A stretch of DNA of 64,000 bases, taken from contig JBIKIQ010000012.1 of assembly GCA_044361535.1 (NCBI GenBank), positions 35,716-99,715 of the forward strand, read 5' to 3'. Below the pieces are notes generated by a model that had not been told where the DNA came from, did not search any database, and saw nothing but the letters and a program-made list of their open reading frames with translations. A program made the translations under genes and the position numbers. Below are positions 8,250 through 16,864 of the stretch, in pieces (within the stretch, counting starts at the first letter, position 1; the number at the start of each line of letters is the position of its first letter). The stretch is from UBA952 sp044361535 (GTDB lineage Bacteria > Bacteroidota > Bacteroidia > Flavobacteriales_D > Crocinitomicaceae).

Positions 8250-10166
8250 ATGACATTTGAAGAACTCGGATTGGATGGTGCAGTCCTAAAAGCATTAGCA
8301 GAATTAGGCTTTGAAACACCAACCCCGATTCAAGAACAGGCAGTTCCAGCCTTATTAAACCAACAAAGAGACTTAGTAGGTTTAGCGCAAACAGGAACAG
8401 GTAAAACAGCAGCTTTTGGTCTTCCTCTTATTAATAACATCAACAAGAAAAAAAGCATTCCTCAAGGATTAGTACTTTGCCCAACGCGAGAATTGTGTTT
8501 GCAAATCACAAAAGATTTGGATAATTTTTCCAAATATTTAGATCTGAACATTGTTTCAGTTTATGGAGGAACAGATATCAGAAGACAAATGTCTGATATT
8601 AAACGTGGAGCAGCCATTATTGTAGCAACTCCTGGACGTTTAATGGATTTAATCAACCGAAGAGCAATAGCTCTAGACGATGTTCGTATTGTTATCCTAG
8701 ATGAGGCAGATGAAATGTTAAACATGGGTTTCAAAGAAGATCTTGATTCTATTTTGAAGCAAACACCCGATGAAAAAAATGTTTGGTTGTTCTCTGCAAC
8801 GATGCCAACTGAAGTTTCTAGAATCGCTTCTAATTATATGTCAGATCCGTTTGAAGTATCAGTAGGACATAAAAATCAAAGTAACGAGAACATTGAGCAT
8901 ACCTATTATCAGGTAAAAGAAAAAGATCGATTTGAGGCCGTTAAACGCTTAATTGACTTTAACCCAACGATTTTCGGTTTAGTATTTTGTCGCACGCGAA
9001 TGGAAACCGCTAGTGTTGCCGAGAAATTAGCAAAAGACGGATACAATGCAGAGCCTTTACACGGTGATTTAACGCAAGCCATGCGTGATCGCGTAATGGA
9101 TCGTTTTAGAAGAAGAGAAATTCAACTTTTAGTAGCAACTGATGTTGCTGCACGTGGATTAGATATCGATAATATTACACACGTAATTAATTACAATTTA
9201 CCAGATGATATTGAGAATTATACGCACCGAAGTGGTCGTACAGCTCGAGCGGGAAAAACAGGTAAATCGTTGATTTTTATTAATGCGCGTGAAACAGGAA
9301 AGATTCGTCAATTAGAAAGACAATTACGTGTTCCTGTGACAAAAGGCTTAATCCCTTCCGCTGCAGATATTTGTGAAGTTCAATTGATGCAATTAGTATC
9401 ACGTGTGGAACAAACTGAGGTGAAAGAAAAAGACATTTCACGATTTATACCAATGTTATTGGAGAAATTTGAAAATCTTTCCAAAGAAGAAGTGATTAAA
9501 AAATTCATTTCTATGGAGTTCAATCGCTTTATTGAATATTATGAGCGTGCGGGTGATTTAAACATCGACGAGCGTGATAAAGGTGCACGTGGAAGAGACA
9601 GAGATCGTGAATTTGAAGGTGGTTTTGAACGAGGTGGTAGAGAACGAAGAGATAGAAATGATCGTGGAGGACGTTCTGGTAATGAAACTGAAGCAGGTAA
9701 AACACGCTTTTTTGTGAGCATTGGTAGAGAGCAAAATTTCAATCCAGGTGCAATGGTTCGTGTTATTTGCGATGCAACGGGTCTTCGTTCTAATTTAATA
9801 GGTCGAATACAAGTAATGGGAGGATTTTCTTTCTTTGAGGCAGATTCAGAACATACCAATACCATTTTGAAAAACGTGAATGGGCAAAACTACGAAGGAA
9901 ATACTCTTCGTGTTGAAATAACCAAAGACCGTGATGGTGGCGGAGGAGGTGGATCTCGCTCAGGTGGTGGACGTACGTCAGGTGGCTTCTCAGGAGGTGG
10001 TAGACCTTCTACGGGAAGAAGTTTTGGCGATAGACCGGAAAGAGAACGTAGATCATCAGGCGATAGAAAACCTTTTGGTGAAAAAAGAAGTTTTGGTTCT
10101 GACAGAAGTTCATCTGGTTCTAGAGATAGAAAACCAGGAGGGTTCGGAAGAAAACCAAAGTATTAA
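8250..10166 (+). CDS. deaD: DEAD-box ATP-dependent RNA helicase with RRM-like domain and RGG-rich tails (DeaD/CsdA type)
   Basis: ATP-driven RNA helicase acting in ribosome assembly, mRNA decay and cold adaptation. Q motif at residues 2-33, Walker A AQTGTGKT 46-53, DEAD 151-154, SAT 182-184 and HRSGRTAR 325-332 show a complete core. About residues 485-560 (TRFFVSIGREQNFNPGAMVR...) match the DbpA/CsdA RNA-binding domain. Two low-complexity R/G/D/E-rich segments surround it: about 445-485 and 565-638, the latter a glycine-serine-arginine tail. Such tails bind RNA non-specifically and favour condensates (general knowledge, not shown here). typA follows after 41 bases on the same strand and may be cotranscribed, linking two ribosome-related genes. 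Confidence 0.95.
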   Translation: MTFEELGLDGAVLKALAELGFETPTPIQEQAVPALLNQQRDLVGLAQTGTGKTAAFGLPLINNINKKKSIPQGLVLCPTRELCLQITKDLDNFSKYLDLNIVSVYGGTDIRRQMSDIKRGAAIIVATPGRLMDLINRRAIALDDVRIVILDEADEMLNMGFKEDLDSILKQTPDEKNVWLFSATMPTEVSRIASNYMSDPFEVSVGHKNQSNENIEHTYYQVKEKDRFEAVKRLIDFNPTIFGLVFCRTRMETASVAEKLAKDGYNAEPLHGDLTQAMRDRVMDRFRRREIQLLVATDVAARGLDIDNITHVINYNLPDDIENYTHRSGRTARAGKTGKSLIFINARETGKIRQLERQLRVPVTKGLIPSAADICEVQLMQLVSRVEQTEVKEKDISRFIPMLLEKFENLSKEEVIKKFISMEFNRFIEYYERAGDLNIDERDKGARGRDRDREFEGGFERGGRERRDRNDRGGRSGNETEAGKTRFFVSIGREQNFNPGAMVRVICDATGLRSNLIGRIQVMGGFSFFEADSEHTNTILKNVNGQNYEGNTLRVEITKDRDGGGGGGSRSGGGRTSGGFSGGGRPSTGRSFGDRPERERRSSGDRKPFGEKRSFGSDRSSSGSRDRKPGGFGRKPKY

Positions 10167-10207
10167 ATCAAGTAAATTAGTTAAAAAGAGAATTTGTAAA
10201 ATCCGTT

Positions 10208-12010
10208 ATGGAAATTAGAAACATTGCCATTATTGCCCACGTTGACCACGGTAAAACAACCTTGGTAGACAGAATGATTGAAGCAGGGAACTTCGTGAAT
10301 GAGAGAAATCGTCCTACGGGAGAATTGATTTTGGATAACAATGATTTAGAGCGTGAACGAGGAATTACCATCGTTTCTAAAAACGTTTCTGTTGCCTATA
10401 AAGGCACGAAAATCAATATCATTGACACTCCGGGTCACGCCGATTTTGGTGGAGAAGTGGAGCGCGTATTGAACATGGCCGATGGTGTATGTTTGTTAGT
10501 AGATGCTTTTGAAGGTCCGATGCCACAAACCCGTTTTGTGCTTGGAAAAGCCCTTTCTTTGGGCTTAAATCCACTAGTGGTTATTAATAAGGTAGATAAA
10601 GAAAACTGTACTCCTGAAGAAGTACATGAAAAAGTATTTGATTTGATGTTTGAATTAGATGCTACAGAAGAACAATTGGATTTCCCTGCCATTTATGGTT
10701 CAGCGAAAAACGGTTGGATGTCTGATGACTGGAAAAATCAAACAGATAGTATCACTCCCTTATTAGATAAAATAATTGACTATTTCAAGCCAAAAGAAAT
10801 TGCAGAAGGAAATACTCAAATGTTGATAACATCTTTGGATTATTCGTCATTTGTTGGTCGAATTGCCATTGGGCGTTTAACACGTGGTGTTATCAAAGAA
10901 AATATGCCGATTCAATTAGCGAAACGCGACGGTACATTAGAAAAACATCGTATCAAAGAAGTATATGTTTTTGAAGGTTTAGAGCGTAAAAAAGTAGATA
11001 CAGTTCAACCGGGTGATATTTGTGCAATTACAGGAATTGAAGGGTTTGATATTGGAGATTCCATTTGTGATGCTGAAAATCCAGAGCCGTTGCCAACAAT
11101 TAGTTTGGATGAACCAACGATGTCCATGTTGTTCTCTATCAATGATTCGCCATTCTTTGGAAAAGAAGGGAAATTCATCACTTCTCGTCACATACAAGAG
11201 CGTTTAGAAAAAGAGCTGGAAAAGAACTTAGCTATGCGCGTTGAACCAACCGATAAAGCAGACAAATGGATGGTTTTCGGTCGTGGGGTATTGCATTTAT
11301 CTGTATTGATAGAAACCATGCGCCGTGAAGGGTATGAGTTGCAAGTTGGTCAACCACAAGTAATTATCAAAGAAGTTGAAGGTGTAAAATCTGAACCAAT
11401 TGAAGAATTGACAATTGATTTACCGGAAAATATGAGTGGAATTGCTGTGGAAGCTGTGACGCGAAGAAAAGGAGATTTATTGCAAATGGAAACGAAAGGC
11501 GAGCGTGTAATTGTTCGTTTTAATATTCCATCTCGTGGTATCATTGGGTTAAGAAGTTATTTATTGACGCAAACTGCTGGTGAAGCTATTATGACACACC
11601 GCTTTTTGGAGTATCAACCGATGAAAGGTGAAATTCCAGGAAGACAAAACGGTTCATTGATTTCATTAGAGCAAGGTACAGCTATCCCCTACTCAATTAA
11701 TAACTTACAAGATCGTGGAACCTTCTTCATTCACCCGAATGAGAATATCTACGAAGGACAGGTAATTGGTGAAAACTCACGAGCAGGAGATTTGTGTGTT
11801 AATGTCACAAAAACAAAAAAGCTAACAAACATGCGTGCTTCCGGTTCGGATGATAAGGTTCGTATTGCTCCGCCAAAAGTATTTACCTTGGAAGAAGCAT
11901 TGGAATTTATCCAAGACGATGAATACGTTGAAGTAACGCCAAAAAGCCTACGAATTCGTAAAATCTTGTTGCGTGAAGCAGAACGTAAAAGAGGTTCGAA
12001 AATCGATTAA
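10208..12010 (+). CDS. typA: TypA/BipA, ribosome-associated translational GTPase
   Basis: 600 residues, standard length. GTPase motifs are all present: HVDHGKTT (residues 11-18), switch region ERERGIT (48-54), DTPGH (73-77) and NKVD near 127. The EF-G-like domains and the family-specific C-terminal domain (GIIGLRSYLLTQTAGEAIM, RAGDLCVNVTKTKKLTNMRASGSDD) follow. TypA binds the ribosome in a GTP-dependent way and helps 50S assembly and translation under cold or other stress, which fits its place directly after the DEAD-box helicase. A strong terminator follows the stop. Confidence 0.97.
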   Translation: MEIRNIAIIAHVDHGKTTLVDRMIEAGNFVNERNRPTGELILDNNDLERERGITIVSKNVSVAYKGTKINIIDTPGHADFGGEVERVLNMADGVCLLVDAFEGPMPQTRFVLGKALSLGLNPLVVINKVDKENCTPEEVHEKVFDLMFELDATEEQLDFPAIYGSAKNGWMSDDWKNQTDSITPLLDKIIDYFKPKEIAEGNTQMLITSLDYSSFVGRIAIGRLTRGVIKENMPIQLAKRDGTLEKHRIKEVYVFEGLERKKVDTVQPGDICAITGIEGFDIGDSICDAENPEPLPTISLDEPTMSMLFSINDSPFFGKEGKFITSRHIQERLEKELEKNLAMRVEPTDKADKWMVFGRGVLHLSVLIETMRREGYELQVGQPQVIIKEVEGVKSEPIEELTIDLPENMSGIAVEAVTRRKGDLLQMETKGERVIVRFNIPSRGIIGLRSYLLTQTAGEAIMTHRFLEYQPMKGEIPGRQNGSLISLEQGTAIPYSINNLQDRGTFFIHPNENIYEGQVIGENSRAGDLCVNVTKTKKLTNMRASGSDDKVRIAPPKVFTLEEALEFIQDDEYVEVTPKSLRIRKILLREAERKRGSKID

Positions 12011-12028
12011 GATTTGTATTTAATAACA

Positions 12029-12061
12029 AAGCCGGATCAGTTTGATTCGGCTTTTTTTTTG
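12029..12061 (+). terminator. Rho-independent terminator after typA
   Basis: AAGCCGGATCA-GTT-TGATTCGGCTT, an 11-bp stem with one G-T pair, followed by nine or more T residues. Confidence 0.92.
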
Positions 12062-12111
12062 TAAATAATCTCTAAAGATAAAACCAAAATACAATTTTTT
12101 TTGAAATCGAT

Positions 12112-12173
12112 GAACGATAGTCAACGTTCTGAGTATTACTTTTAGTAATAACAAAACCGGCTGGTGCACCGCC
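12112..12173 (+). promoter_or_regulatory. Three consecutive inverted repeats in the leader of the sigma-factor operon
   Basis: Between the typA terminator and the gene at 12196 are GAACG...CGTTC (12112-12129), the perfect 7-bp stem TATTACT-TTT-AGTAATA (12134-12150) and the GC-rich GGC-T-GG-TGCA-CC-GCC (12159-12173), the last one standing out in an AT-rich leader. The sequence TACTTTTA inside the second repeat is one base off the -7 consensus TAnnTTTG. They could be operator sites or an RNA leader; there is no T-run after the last stem on the plus strand, so a terminator is unlikely. Confidence 0.4.
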
Positions 12174-12195
12174 TGATATAAAAAAAAAATAAAAG

Positions 12196-13332
12196 ATGAA
12201 AAAAATTATTGGAAGTTTAAGTTTAGTCTTGCTCTTTTTTGGGGCAACAGCACAGGAAAAACAAACGGTGCATAGCGTAATTGTCGAATGGCATGATGTG
12301 GAATGGTACAAAACACAAGAAAAATTGTGGAAAGCAGAAATTGATAAAAACAAAAAAAATAACGAAGCATGGATAAACTATTACAGTGCTGTTCGGGCAA
12401 TTCGCAATTGTAGTTATGACAATCAGAATGATCTGCAATTATATACAGAATTAGGTCATAAAATAGCGAATGATTTATTTGCCACGCTACCAGAAAGTTT
12501 TGAAGCAAATTATATCATGTATTGGGATAGAGGCTTGGGTGATAATGATGAAAAATTCTTAGCTAAAGCCTATCAACTAAAACCAAACGATCCGCGTGTT
12601 TTATTAGATTATTTGATAAATTCAGAAATTAAACGAGATAAGGAAACTTTTTCTAGAGTAGCGAGGAAATTGTTTGAAATTAATCGAATTTCTTCAGGAG
12701 CATTAAACTGGGGCTATAATGTTTTAACTGAAGTTTCAGAAAATGGAATCGTTTTTACAGCGGGTGATAATGACACGTATGCGCTTTGGATAGTTCAAGA
12801 AGCGTTGAATTATCGTAAAGATGTAACCGTCATCAATACATCCATGATTCAATTGGATGATTACCGAGCTAAGTTGTTCAAAGAAAAAGGAATTGCCCCA
12901 TTTGAATTTGATAAAAATGAACTATTTGAAATTAAACTGTTTAAACATATTTTTGAAAATAAAACAAATATTTCCGTTCATGTTTCAACATCGGCTTCCG
13001 CACAATTTACAGATACCACGATAACTGAAAATTTGTATCTAACAGGCTTGACTTATATTTACAGTAAAGTGGATGTGGAGAATATTGCTGTAATCAAGCG
13101 TAATTTTGAGAAACGATTCCTTCTCGATCATTTGACAAAGACTTTTTCATATAGCTATGGCGATTTAGATTCTCGCATCAAGCATATGTATCTTCCTGGA
13201 TTAATGAAACTCTATTTTCATTATAAAACTGCAGACGATTATGAGGAAATTGTATACTACAAAGGTCTTATTGACGCAATTGCAAAGGAATTAAAAATTG
13301 AAGCAGAGATTCAAAAAGCATTAGCTGAGTAG
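12196..13332 (+). CDS. Secreted protein heading a sigma-factor operon
   Basis: 378 residues; residues 1-19 are a signal peptide (MKKIIGSLSLVLLFFGATAQ). Residues about 30-160 look helical and TPR-like. The segment VFTAGDNDTYALWIVQEALNYRKDVTVINTSM (about 191-222, given here in parts: GDNDTYALWIVQEALNYR then KDVTVINTSM) closely resembles the conserved extracytoplasmic module of Bacteroidota DUF2723 membrane proteins (GDNDT-x-PLW-x-QE...). It lacks their membrane part. The sigma-factor gene starts one base after its stop, so they are translationally coupled. A role as extracytoplasmic sensor or client of the sigma system is inference. Function unknown. Confidence 0.75.
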   Translation: MKKIIGSLSLVLLFFGATAQEKQTVHSVIVEWHDVEWYKTQEKLWKAEIDKNKKNNEAWINYYSAVRAIRNCSYDNQNDLQLYTELGHKIANDLFATLPESFEANYIMYWDRGLGDNDEKFLAKAYQLKPNDPRVLLDYLINSEIKRDKETFSRVARKLFEINRISSGALNWGYNVLTEVSENGIVFTAGDNDTYALWIVQEALNYRKDVTVINTSMIQLDDYRAKLFKEKGIAPFEFDKNELFEIKLFKHIFENKTNISVHVSTSASAQFTDTTITENLYLTGLTYIYSKVDVENIAVIKRNFEKRFLLDHLTKTFSYSYGDLDSRIKHMYLPGLMKLYFHYKTADDYEEIVYYKGLIDAIAKELKIEAEIQKALAE

Positions 13333-13333
13333 G

Positions 13334-13933
13334 ATGTTTGGCTTTAAAAAAGACATACAATCTTTTTCTGATGAATCACTCATGCAGTTGCTCGCTTCAC
13401 GCCGTCGCAATGAAGCGCTGACAGAAATTCATGCCAGGTACAGTAAAAAAGTACTTGGCTTTTTTCTGCGAATGACGAAAGGAAACGAAGATAAGTCGCA
13501 GGATTTAGTGCAAGACTTGTTTCTTCGAATTCTAGAAAAACATCACTTGTTTGATCCTAAAAAACGTTTTTATACTTGGATGTTTACCATCGCAAGCAAC
13601 ATGGTGAAAACATCGTTTCGAGAAAAAAATCACGCAGGTATTGAGGAGGGAAGTAAGGAATTTGACTTTCATTTCGACTTAACGGATAATCAAATGGATA
13701 GAGAAATATTTCAACGTTCATTAAAAGAAGCAATCGAACAATTACATGAACATCATCGAATGGCATTCATACTTCGTTATATGGAAGAAATGAGCGTGAA
13801 AGAAATTGCGGAAATTATTGATCAACCAGAAGGAACAGTGAAGTCGCGTTTGTTTTATGCGACGAAAAAAATCACACAATCATTAAACGAATTTACACCT
13901 GATCAATCAGGGCAATATTTTAAATTGAGTTAA
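13334..13933 (+). CDS. ECF-type RNA polymerase sigma factor
   Basis: 199 residues, sigma-70 family, extracytoplasmic-function group. Region 2 lies at about residues 24-95 (IHARYSKKVLGFFLRMTKGNEDKSQDLVQDLFLRIL, then FYTWMFTIASNMVKTSFR) and region 4 at about 132-185 (HRMAFILRYMEEMSVKEIAEIIDQPEGTVKSRLF is the helix-turn-helix region). Regions 1 and 3 are absent, as in all ECF factors. It begins one base after the upstream gene and ends one base before the downstream membrane protein, giving a three-gene operon in which the last gene is the likely anti-sigma factor. Target promoters are unknown; autoregulation through the inverted repeats upstream is possible. Confidence 0.93.
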   Translation: MFGFKKDIQSFSDESLMQLLASRRRNEALTEIHARYSKKVLGFFLRMTKGNEDKSQDLVQDLFLRILEKHHLFDPKKRFYTWMFTIASNMVKTSFREKNHAGIEEGSKEFDFHFDLTDNQMDREIFQRSLKEAIEQLHEHHRMAFILRYMEEMSVKEIAEIIDQPEGTVKSRLFYATKKITQSLNEFTPDQSGQYFKLS

Positions 13934-13934
13934 C

Positions 13935-14498
13935 ATGGAATTAGGGTTAAAAAAGGAGCAAGAACAATTGTTGGAATTACAAGAAAAATTCTTTTTCACA
14001 GAATTAACAGCAAAGGAACAAGGATTTGTATTGAGTCAAACATCAAAAGAAGCATTTGACATGGCCCACCTGTCTATATTGGAAGCTAAGAATTTGTACG
14101 TTGTTCCAGAGGCCCGTCCGATTGTTTTGACTGAAGTAAAATCAAATCGTTTACGTCAGTTTATTATTCCATTCGCTTCTGCTTCAGCGGCTGCGCTCCT
14201 CACTTTTTTCTTCATTCGAAAAGAAACGGTCATTGTTAAAGTGGTTGAAAAGCCAATTTTCTCAATTGCGGACACGATTTATCTTCAGAAAAAAATGGTT
14301 GATACTGTTTTTAAATACTGTGAAGGTAAAACAATAGTTGTTCAAGAAAAATCAAATCTAAAACCTCACATTGAATTGACCGAGCACGTTAAATCCAATG
14401 AAGCAATTCCACCGTTAACAGTTTTAAATTTTAAAACTAGGGGGGAATCAATGAAAGAAGATAAATTGGTTGGTTTGATGGATGGTGTATTTTATTGA
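13935..14498 (+). CDS. Single-pass membrane protein, probable anti-sigma factor
   Basis: 187 residues. A charged N-terminal part of about 70 residues (KEQEQLLELQEKFFFTELTAKE) precedes a single membrane segment (about 74-93, FIIPFASASAAALLTFFFI) followed by basic residues, then a C-terminal domain of about 90 residues. I see no zinc-binding HxxxCxxC motif, so it is not a classical ZAS anti-sigma factor. The assignment rests on position (immediately after an ECF sigma gene) and on the topology, which is the usual one for anti-sigma factors. The sequence itself is not one I recognise. Confidence 0.6.
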   Translation: MELGLKKEQEQLLELQEKFFFTELTAKEQGFVLSQTSKEAFDMAHLSILEAKNLYVVPEARPIVLTEVKSNRLRQFIIPFASASAAALLTFFFIRKETVIVKVVEKPIFSIADTIYLQKKMVDTVFKYCEGKTIVVQEKSNLKPHIELTEHVKSNEAIPPLTVLNFKTRGESMKEDKLVGLMDGVFY

Positions 14499-14620
14499 GG
14501 TTAATTTTAAAGAATTTTACAACTCAATCAAGTAGCAATTTCTCAAATGAACTCGCTTGTGCAATCAAAACAGATTAACTTCTTGGGACAACTAAAATCG
14601 TAAAGATTATAAATTGAAAT

Positions 14621-15409
14621 TTACATCAATTTAACTAACTCAATTCCTAATATGGTTAATCCCATTAGTAAAACAAACCATCCGAATATAACTTTCAATT
14701 TGTTTCCATCGATTTTTCGTGATAGCCTTACTCCTAGTATCATCCCTAATAAGGCAAAAAACAAAATAGAAATTAATAATTCAACATTAAAATTTGAATA
14801 TTCCTTTACTGCTAAAAGTCCTATGAGTGCATTCAAAACAATTATTAACAAGGAGGTTCCAACTGCTTTTTTCATCGGAATTTGACAAACTTTTACTAAA
14901 ACTGGAATTATTAAAAACCCACCTCCGATTCCAATAACTCCAGTTATAAAACCTGTAATTGCCCCTTGTACAATCAATTTAAAGGAGGAAAAGGAAAGCG
15001 CTTTTGTTTCAGTATTTTTTTTCCGAATCATTGAGAAAGCTGAAAGTAAAAGTATAAGACTAAAGAAAATTAAAACGATAAAATCTCTTTTAATTTCAAT
15101 TGTTGATGCAAGAACTAATTTTTCCGGAATCAAAGGAACCAAATAGTATTTGGTCAAAAAGACGGCAATGATTGAAGGAATCCCGAATGATATAACTGAT
15201 TTGTAATCAATATTTCTGTCCTTAACATAAGGTGTTATCCCAATCAAACTTGTAAAACCAACAATGATTAATGAATAGGATGCCGCTAAAATGGGATCAA
15301 TATGAAAAAAATAAACTAATAAAGGAACCGTTAAGATACTTCCTCCTCCTCCCATCAAACCAAGTGAAACTCCAATTAATATGGATAAAAAATAACCTAA
15401 TACAATCAT
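14621..15409 (-). CDS. TauE/SafE family sulfite/organosulfur exporter-like permease
   Basis: 262 residues with about eight membrane segments arranged as two repeats, each with the family glycine-rich motif: SLGLMGGGGSILTVPLLVYFF at about residues 17-37 and GAITGFITGVIGIGGGFLIIPVL at about 148-170. Members export sulfite, sulfoacetate or similar anions across the inner membrane; the substrate here is unknown. The codon upstream of the ATG is TTG, so the ATG at 15409 is preferred over the three-base-longer start. It lies 12 bases after the stop of the thioredoxin-fold gene on the same strand. No sulfur-metabolism gene is nearby. Confidence 0.88.
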   Translation of the reverse strand: MIVLGYFLSILIGVSLGLMGGGGSILTVPLLVYFFHIDPILAASYSLIIVGFTSLIGITPYVKDRNIDYKSVISFGIPSIIAVFLTKYYLVPLIPEKLVLASTIEIKRDFIVLIFFSLILLLSAFSMIRKKNTETKALSFSSFKLIVQGAITGFITGVIGIGGGFLIIPVLVKVCQIPMKKAVGTSLLIIVLNALIGLLAVKEYSNFNVELLISILFFALLGMILGVRLSRKIDGNKLKVIFGWFVLLMGLTILGIELVKLM

Positions 15410-15421
15410 CAATAATTGGAT

Positions 15422-16843
15422 TTATTTGCGTCTTCTTTCACCAGTAATAGCTCGTTTGATTTGAAAGAATAATGGCTCAATCGTTTGATACTCAGAATTA
15501 GGGACTGGTTTGAGTGCAGGGTTAACCACAATATTTCCGGTAGCATCTAGTAGAATATAACTAGGAAAAATCTTTGTCTTAGAACTTTTAATAAAATTAT
15601 CTTCCTCTGTAAGCGCTACAGTTGGCCAAGGTAATTTTAAATTACTTGCTACAGATCCCGATTTAGAGACTTGAATGGAAATAAAATGAATATACTCACC
15701 ATACGTAGTATGAAGTTTAGCCAATGGTTGTAATTCTTTTAAGCAAACTTCATCTGAGGGATCGAAAAAGTGCAAATAGACATGTTTACCTTCTAAGCTC
15801 AGATTTGAAATAGTATCCCCATTTTGAGCGAACAACTGGAAATCCGGAAATCTTGAACCAACACTTAATTCTGTGACACGATCTATGATATTAGAAGCTA
15901 CTTTTCTATGCTCTGCAAATCTTGAACGCAATCGAATACTATCAAGCATAAAAAGCAAATTTGTTTTCGGATACCTTTTCTCATAACATTGCTCATACAT
16001 TAACTGTAATAGTGCCATTTCTCGAATCTGAATATTTTTCAATGTCTCTTCATCATCAAGCGCCTTCATGGCCATAGAGGGACTTCTATTAATTACAGCA
16101 TCGTACAACTTATCTTTCTGTGAATTTTTCAAATAGACCAGAAGGTTTTCATAAAAAATTGTGAAGTAATTCATGTAGGAATCATTCCTATAATAAACGG
16201 GCAATTTATGAAACCATTTGGCATAATTTTGAATTCGTAGATTTGACGAAACAGCCTCAAGGTCATCCATTTCTGCCAAGGAAAATTTTACATGATACAA
16301 GAAAAATAAATTGGTGTCTTTTTTAGCTAAATTATCTGCCTTCTTCTTAAGATCTTCATATTTCTTGTCATATTCATCAGATTTTAATTTTTTTAAATGA
16401 TAAAATTCTCCTAATTCTTTTTGAACCCATCGATCAAAATTGAGTATTTTATAATTTACATCCGATGAATCCAATTGATAGAAAACCACATCTACAAAAT
16501 TTCCATTACTGTTTTTTTCATCATATACATTCTTTTCTGGAAGTGTAATTAAATATTTGCCTCCTGGCTGAACATATAGAAAACTTGAATTCTTTTTGGA
16601 TCGAATAATTAATTTTTGAGTAGGAATATTTTTAAATCGAAATTCAAAATACCCCATTGAATCAGCTACTTTGGTTTGAAAAAGAATTTCTTTGTGGGTA
16701 ATATAATCATCCAGTAAAAACAGTTCAATAGGCGCATTTTTATAGTAGCTACCCACACCTCTAATTGAAATAGAATCTTGAATTTTATTGGCTAATAAAA
16801 TGGAAACTTGAAAAAGAAAAAAGATAATTGTTAGAACTCTCAT
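15422..16843 (-). CDS. Secreted thioredoxin-fold (TlpA/redoxin-like) protein lacking the first active-site cysteine
   Basis: 473 residues. Signal peptide at 1-18; a beta-rich N-terminal domain (about 24-105) resembling the DUF4369-type domain that precedes thioredoxin domains in Bacteroidota; a helical middle; and a C-terminal thioredoxin-like domain from about 328 (SRFPDFQLFAQNGDTISNLS). The canonical WCxxC site reads FDPSDEVC, so the first cysteine is D364 and only C367 remains. The downstream cis-proline region (TKIFPSYILLDATGNIV) is intact. With one cysteine it cannot perform classic dithiol exchange by itself. It precedes the TauE gene and follows coaD, probably a loose operon. Confidence 0.78.
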   Translation of the reverse strand: MRVLTIIFFLFQVSILLANKIQDSISIRGVGSYYKNAPIELFLLDDYITHKEILFQTKVADSMGYFEFRFKNIPTQKLIIRSKKNSSFLYVQPGGKYLITLPEKNVYDEKNSNGNFVDVVFYQLDSSDVNYKILNFDRWVQKELGEFYHLKKLKSDEYDKKYEDLKKKADNLAKKDTNLFFLYHVKFSLAEMDDLEAVSSNLRIQNYAKWFHKLPVYYRNDSYMNYFTIFYENLLVYLKNSQKDKLYDAVINRSPSMAMKALDDEETLKNIQIREMALLQLMYEQCYEKRYPKTNLLFMLDSIRLRSRFAEHRKVASNIIDRVTELSVGSRFPDFQLFAQNGDTISNLSLEGKHVYLHFFDPSDEVCLKELQPLAKLHTTYGEYIHFISIQVSKSGSVASNLKLPWPTVALTEEDNFIKSSKTKIFPSYILLDATGNIVVNPALKPVPNSEYQTIEPLFFQIKRAITGERRRK

Positions 16844-16864
16844 TCAGTACTATATTGACCTATT

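Noticed and set aside
9539..9865. Open frame of 108 codons on the minus strand inside deaD
   Set aside because: It is antisense to the RGG-coding repeat region, is rich in R/S/P, has no promoter box and reads as a shadow of biased codons.
9931..10218. Open frame of 95 codons in another plus frame at the end of deaD
   Set aside because: It arises from the GGT/GGA-rich repeats coding for the glycine tail and extends only by chance into the typA leader.
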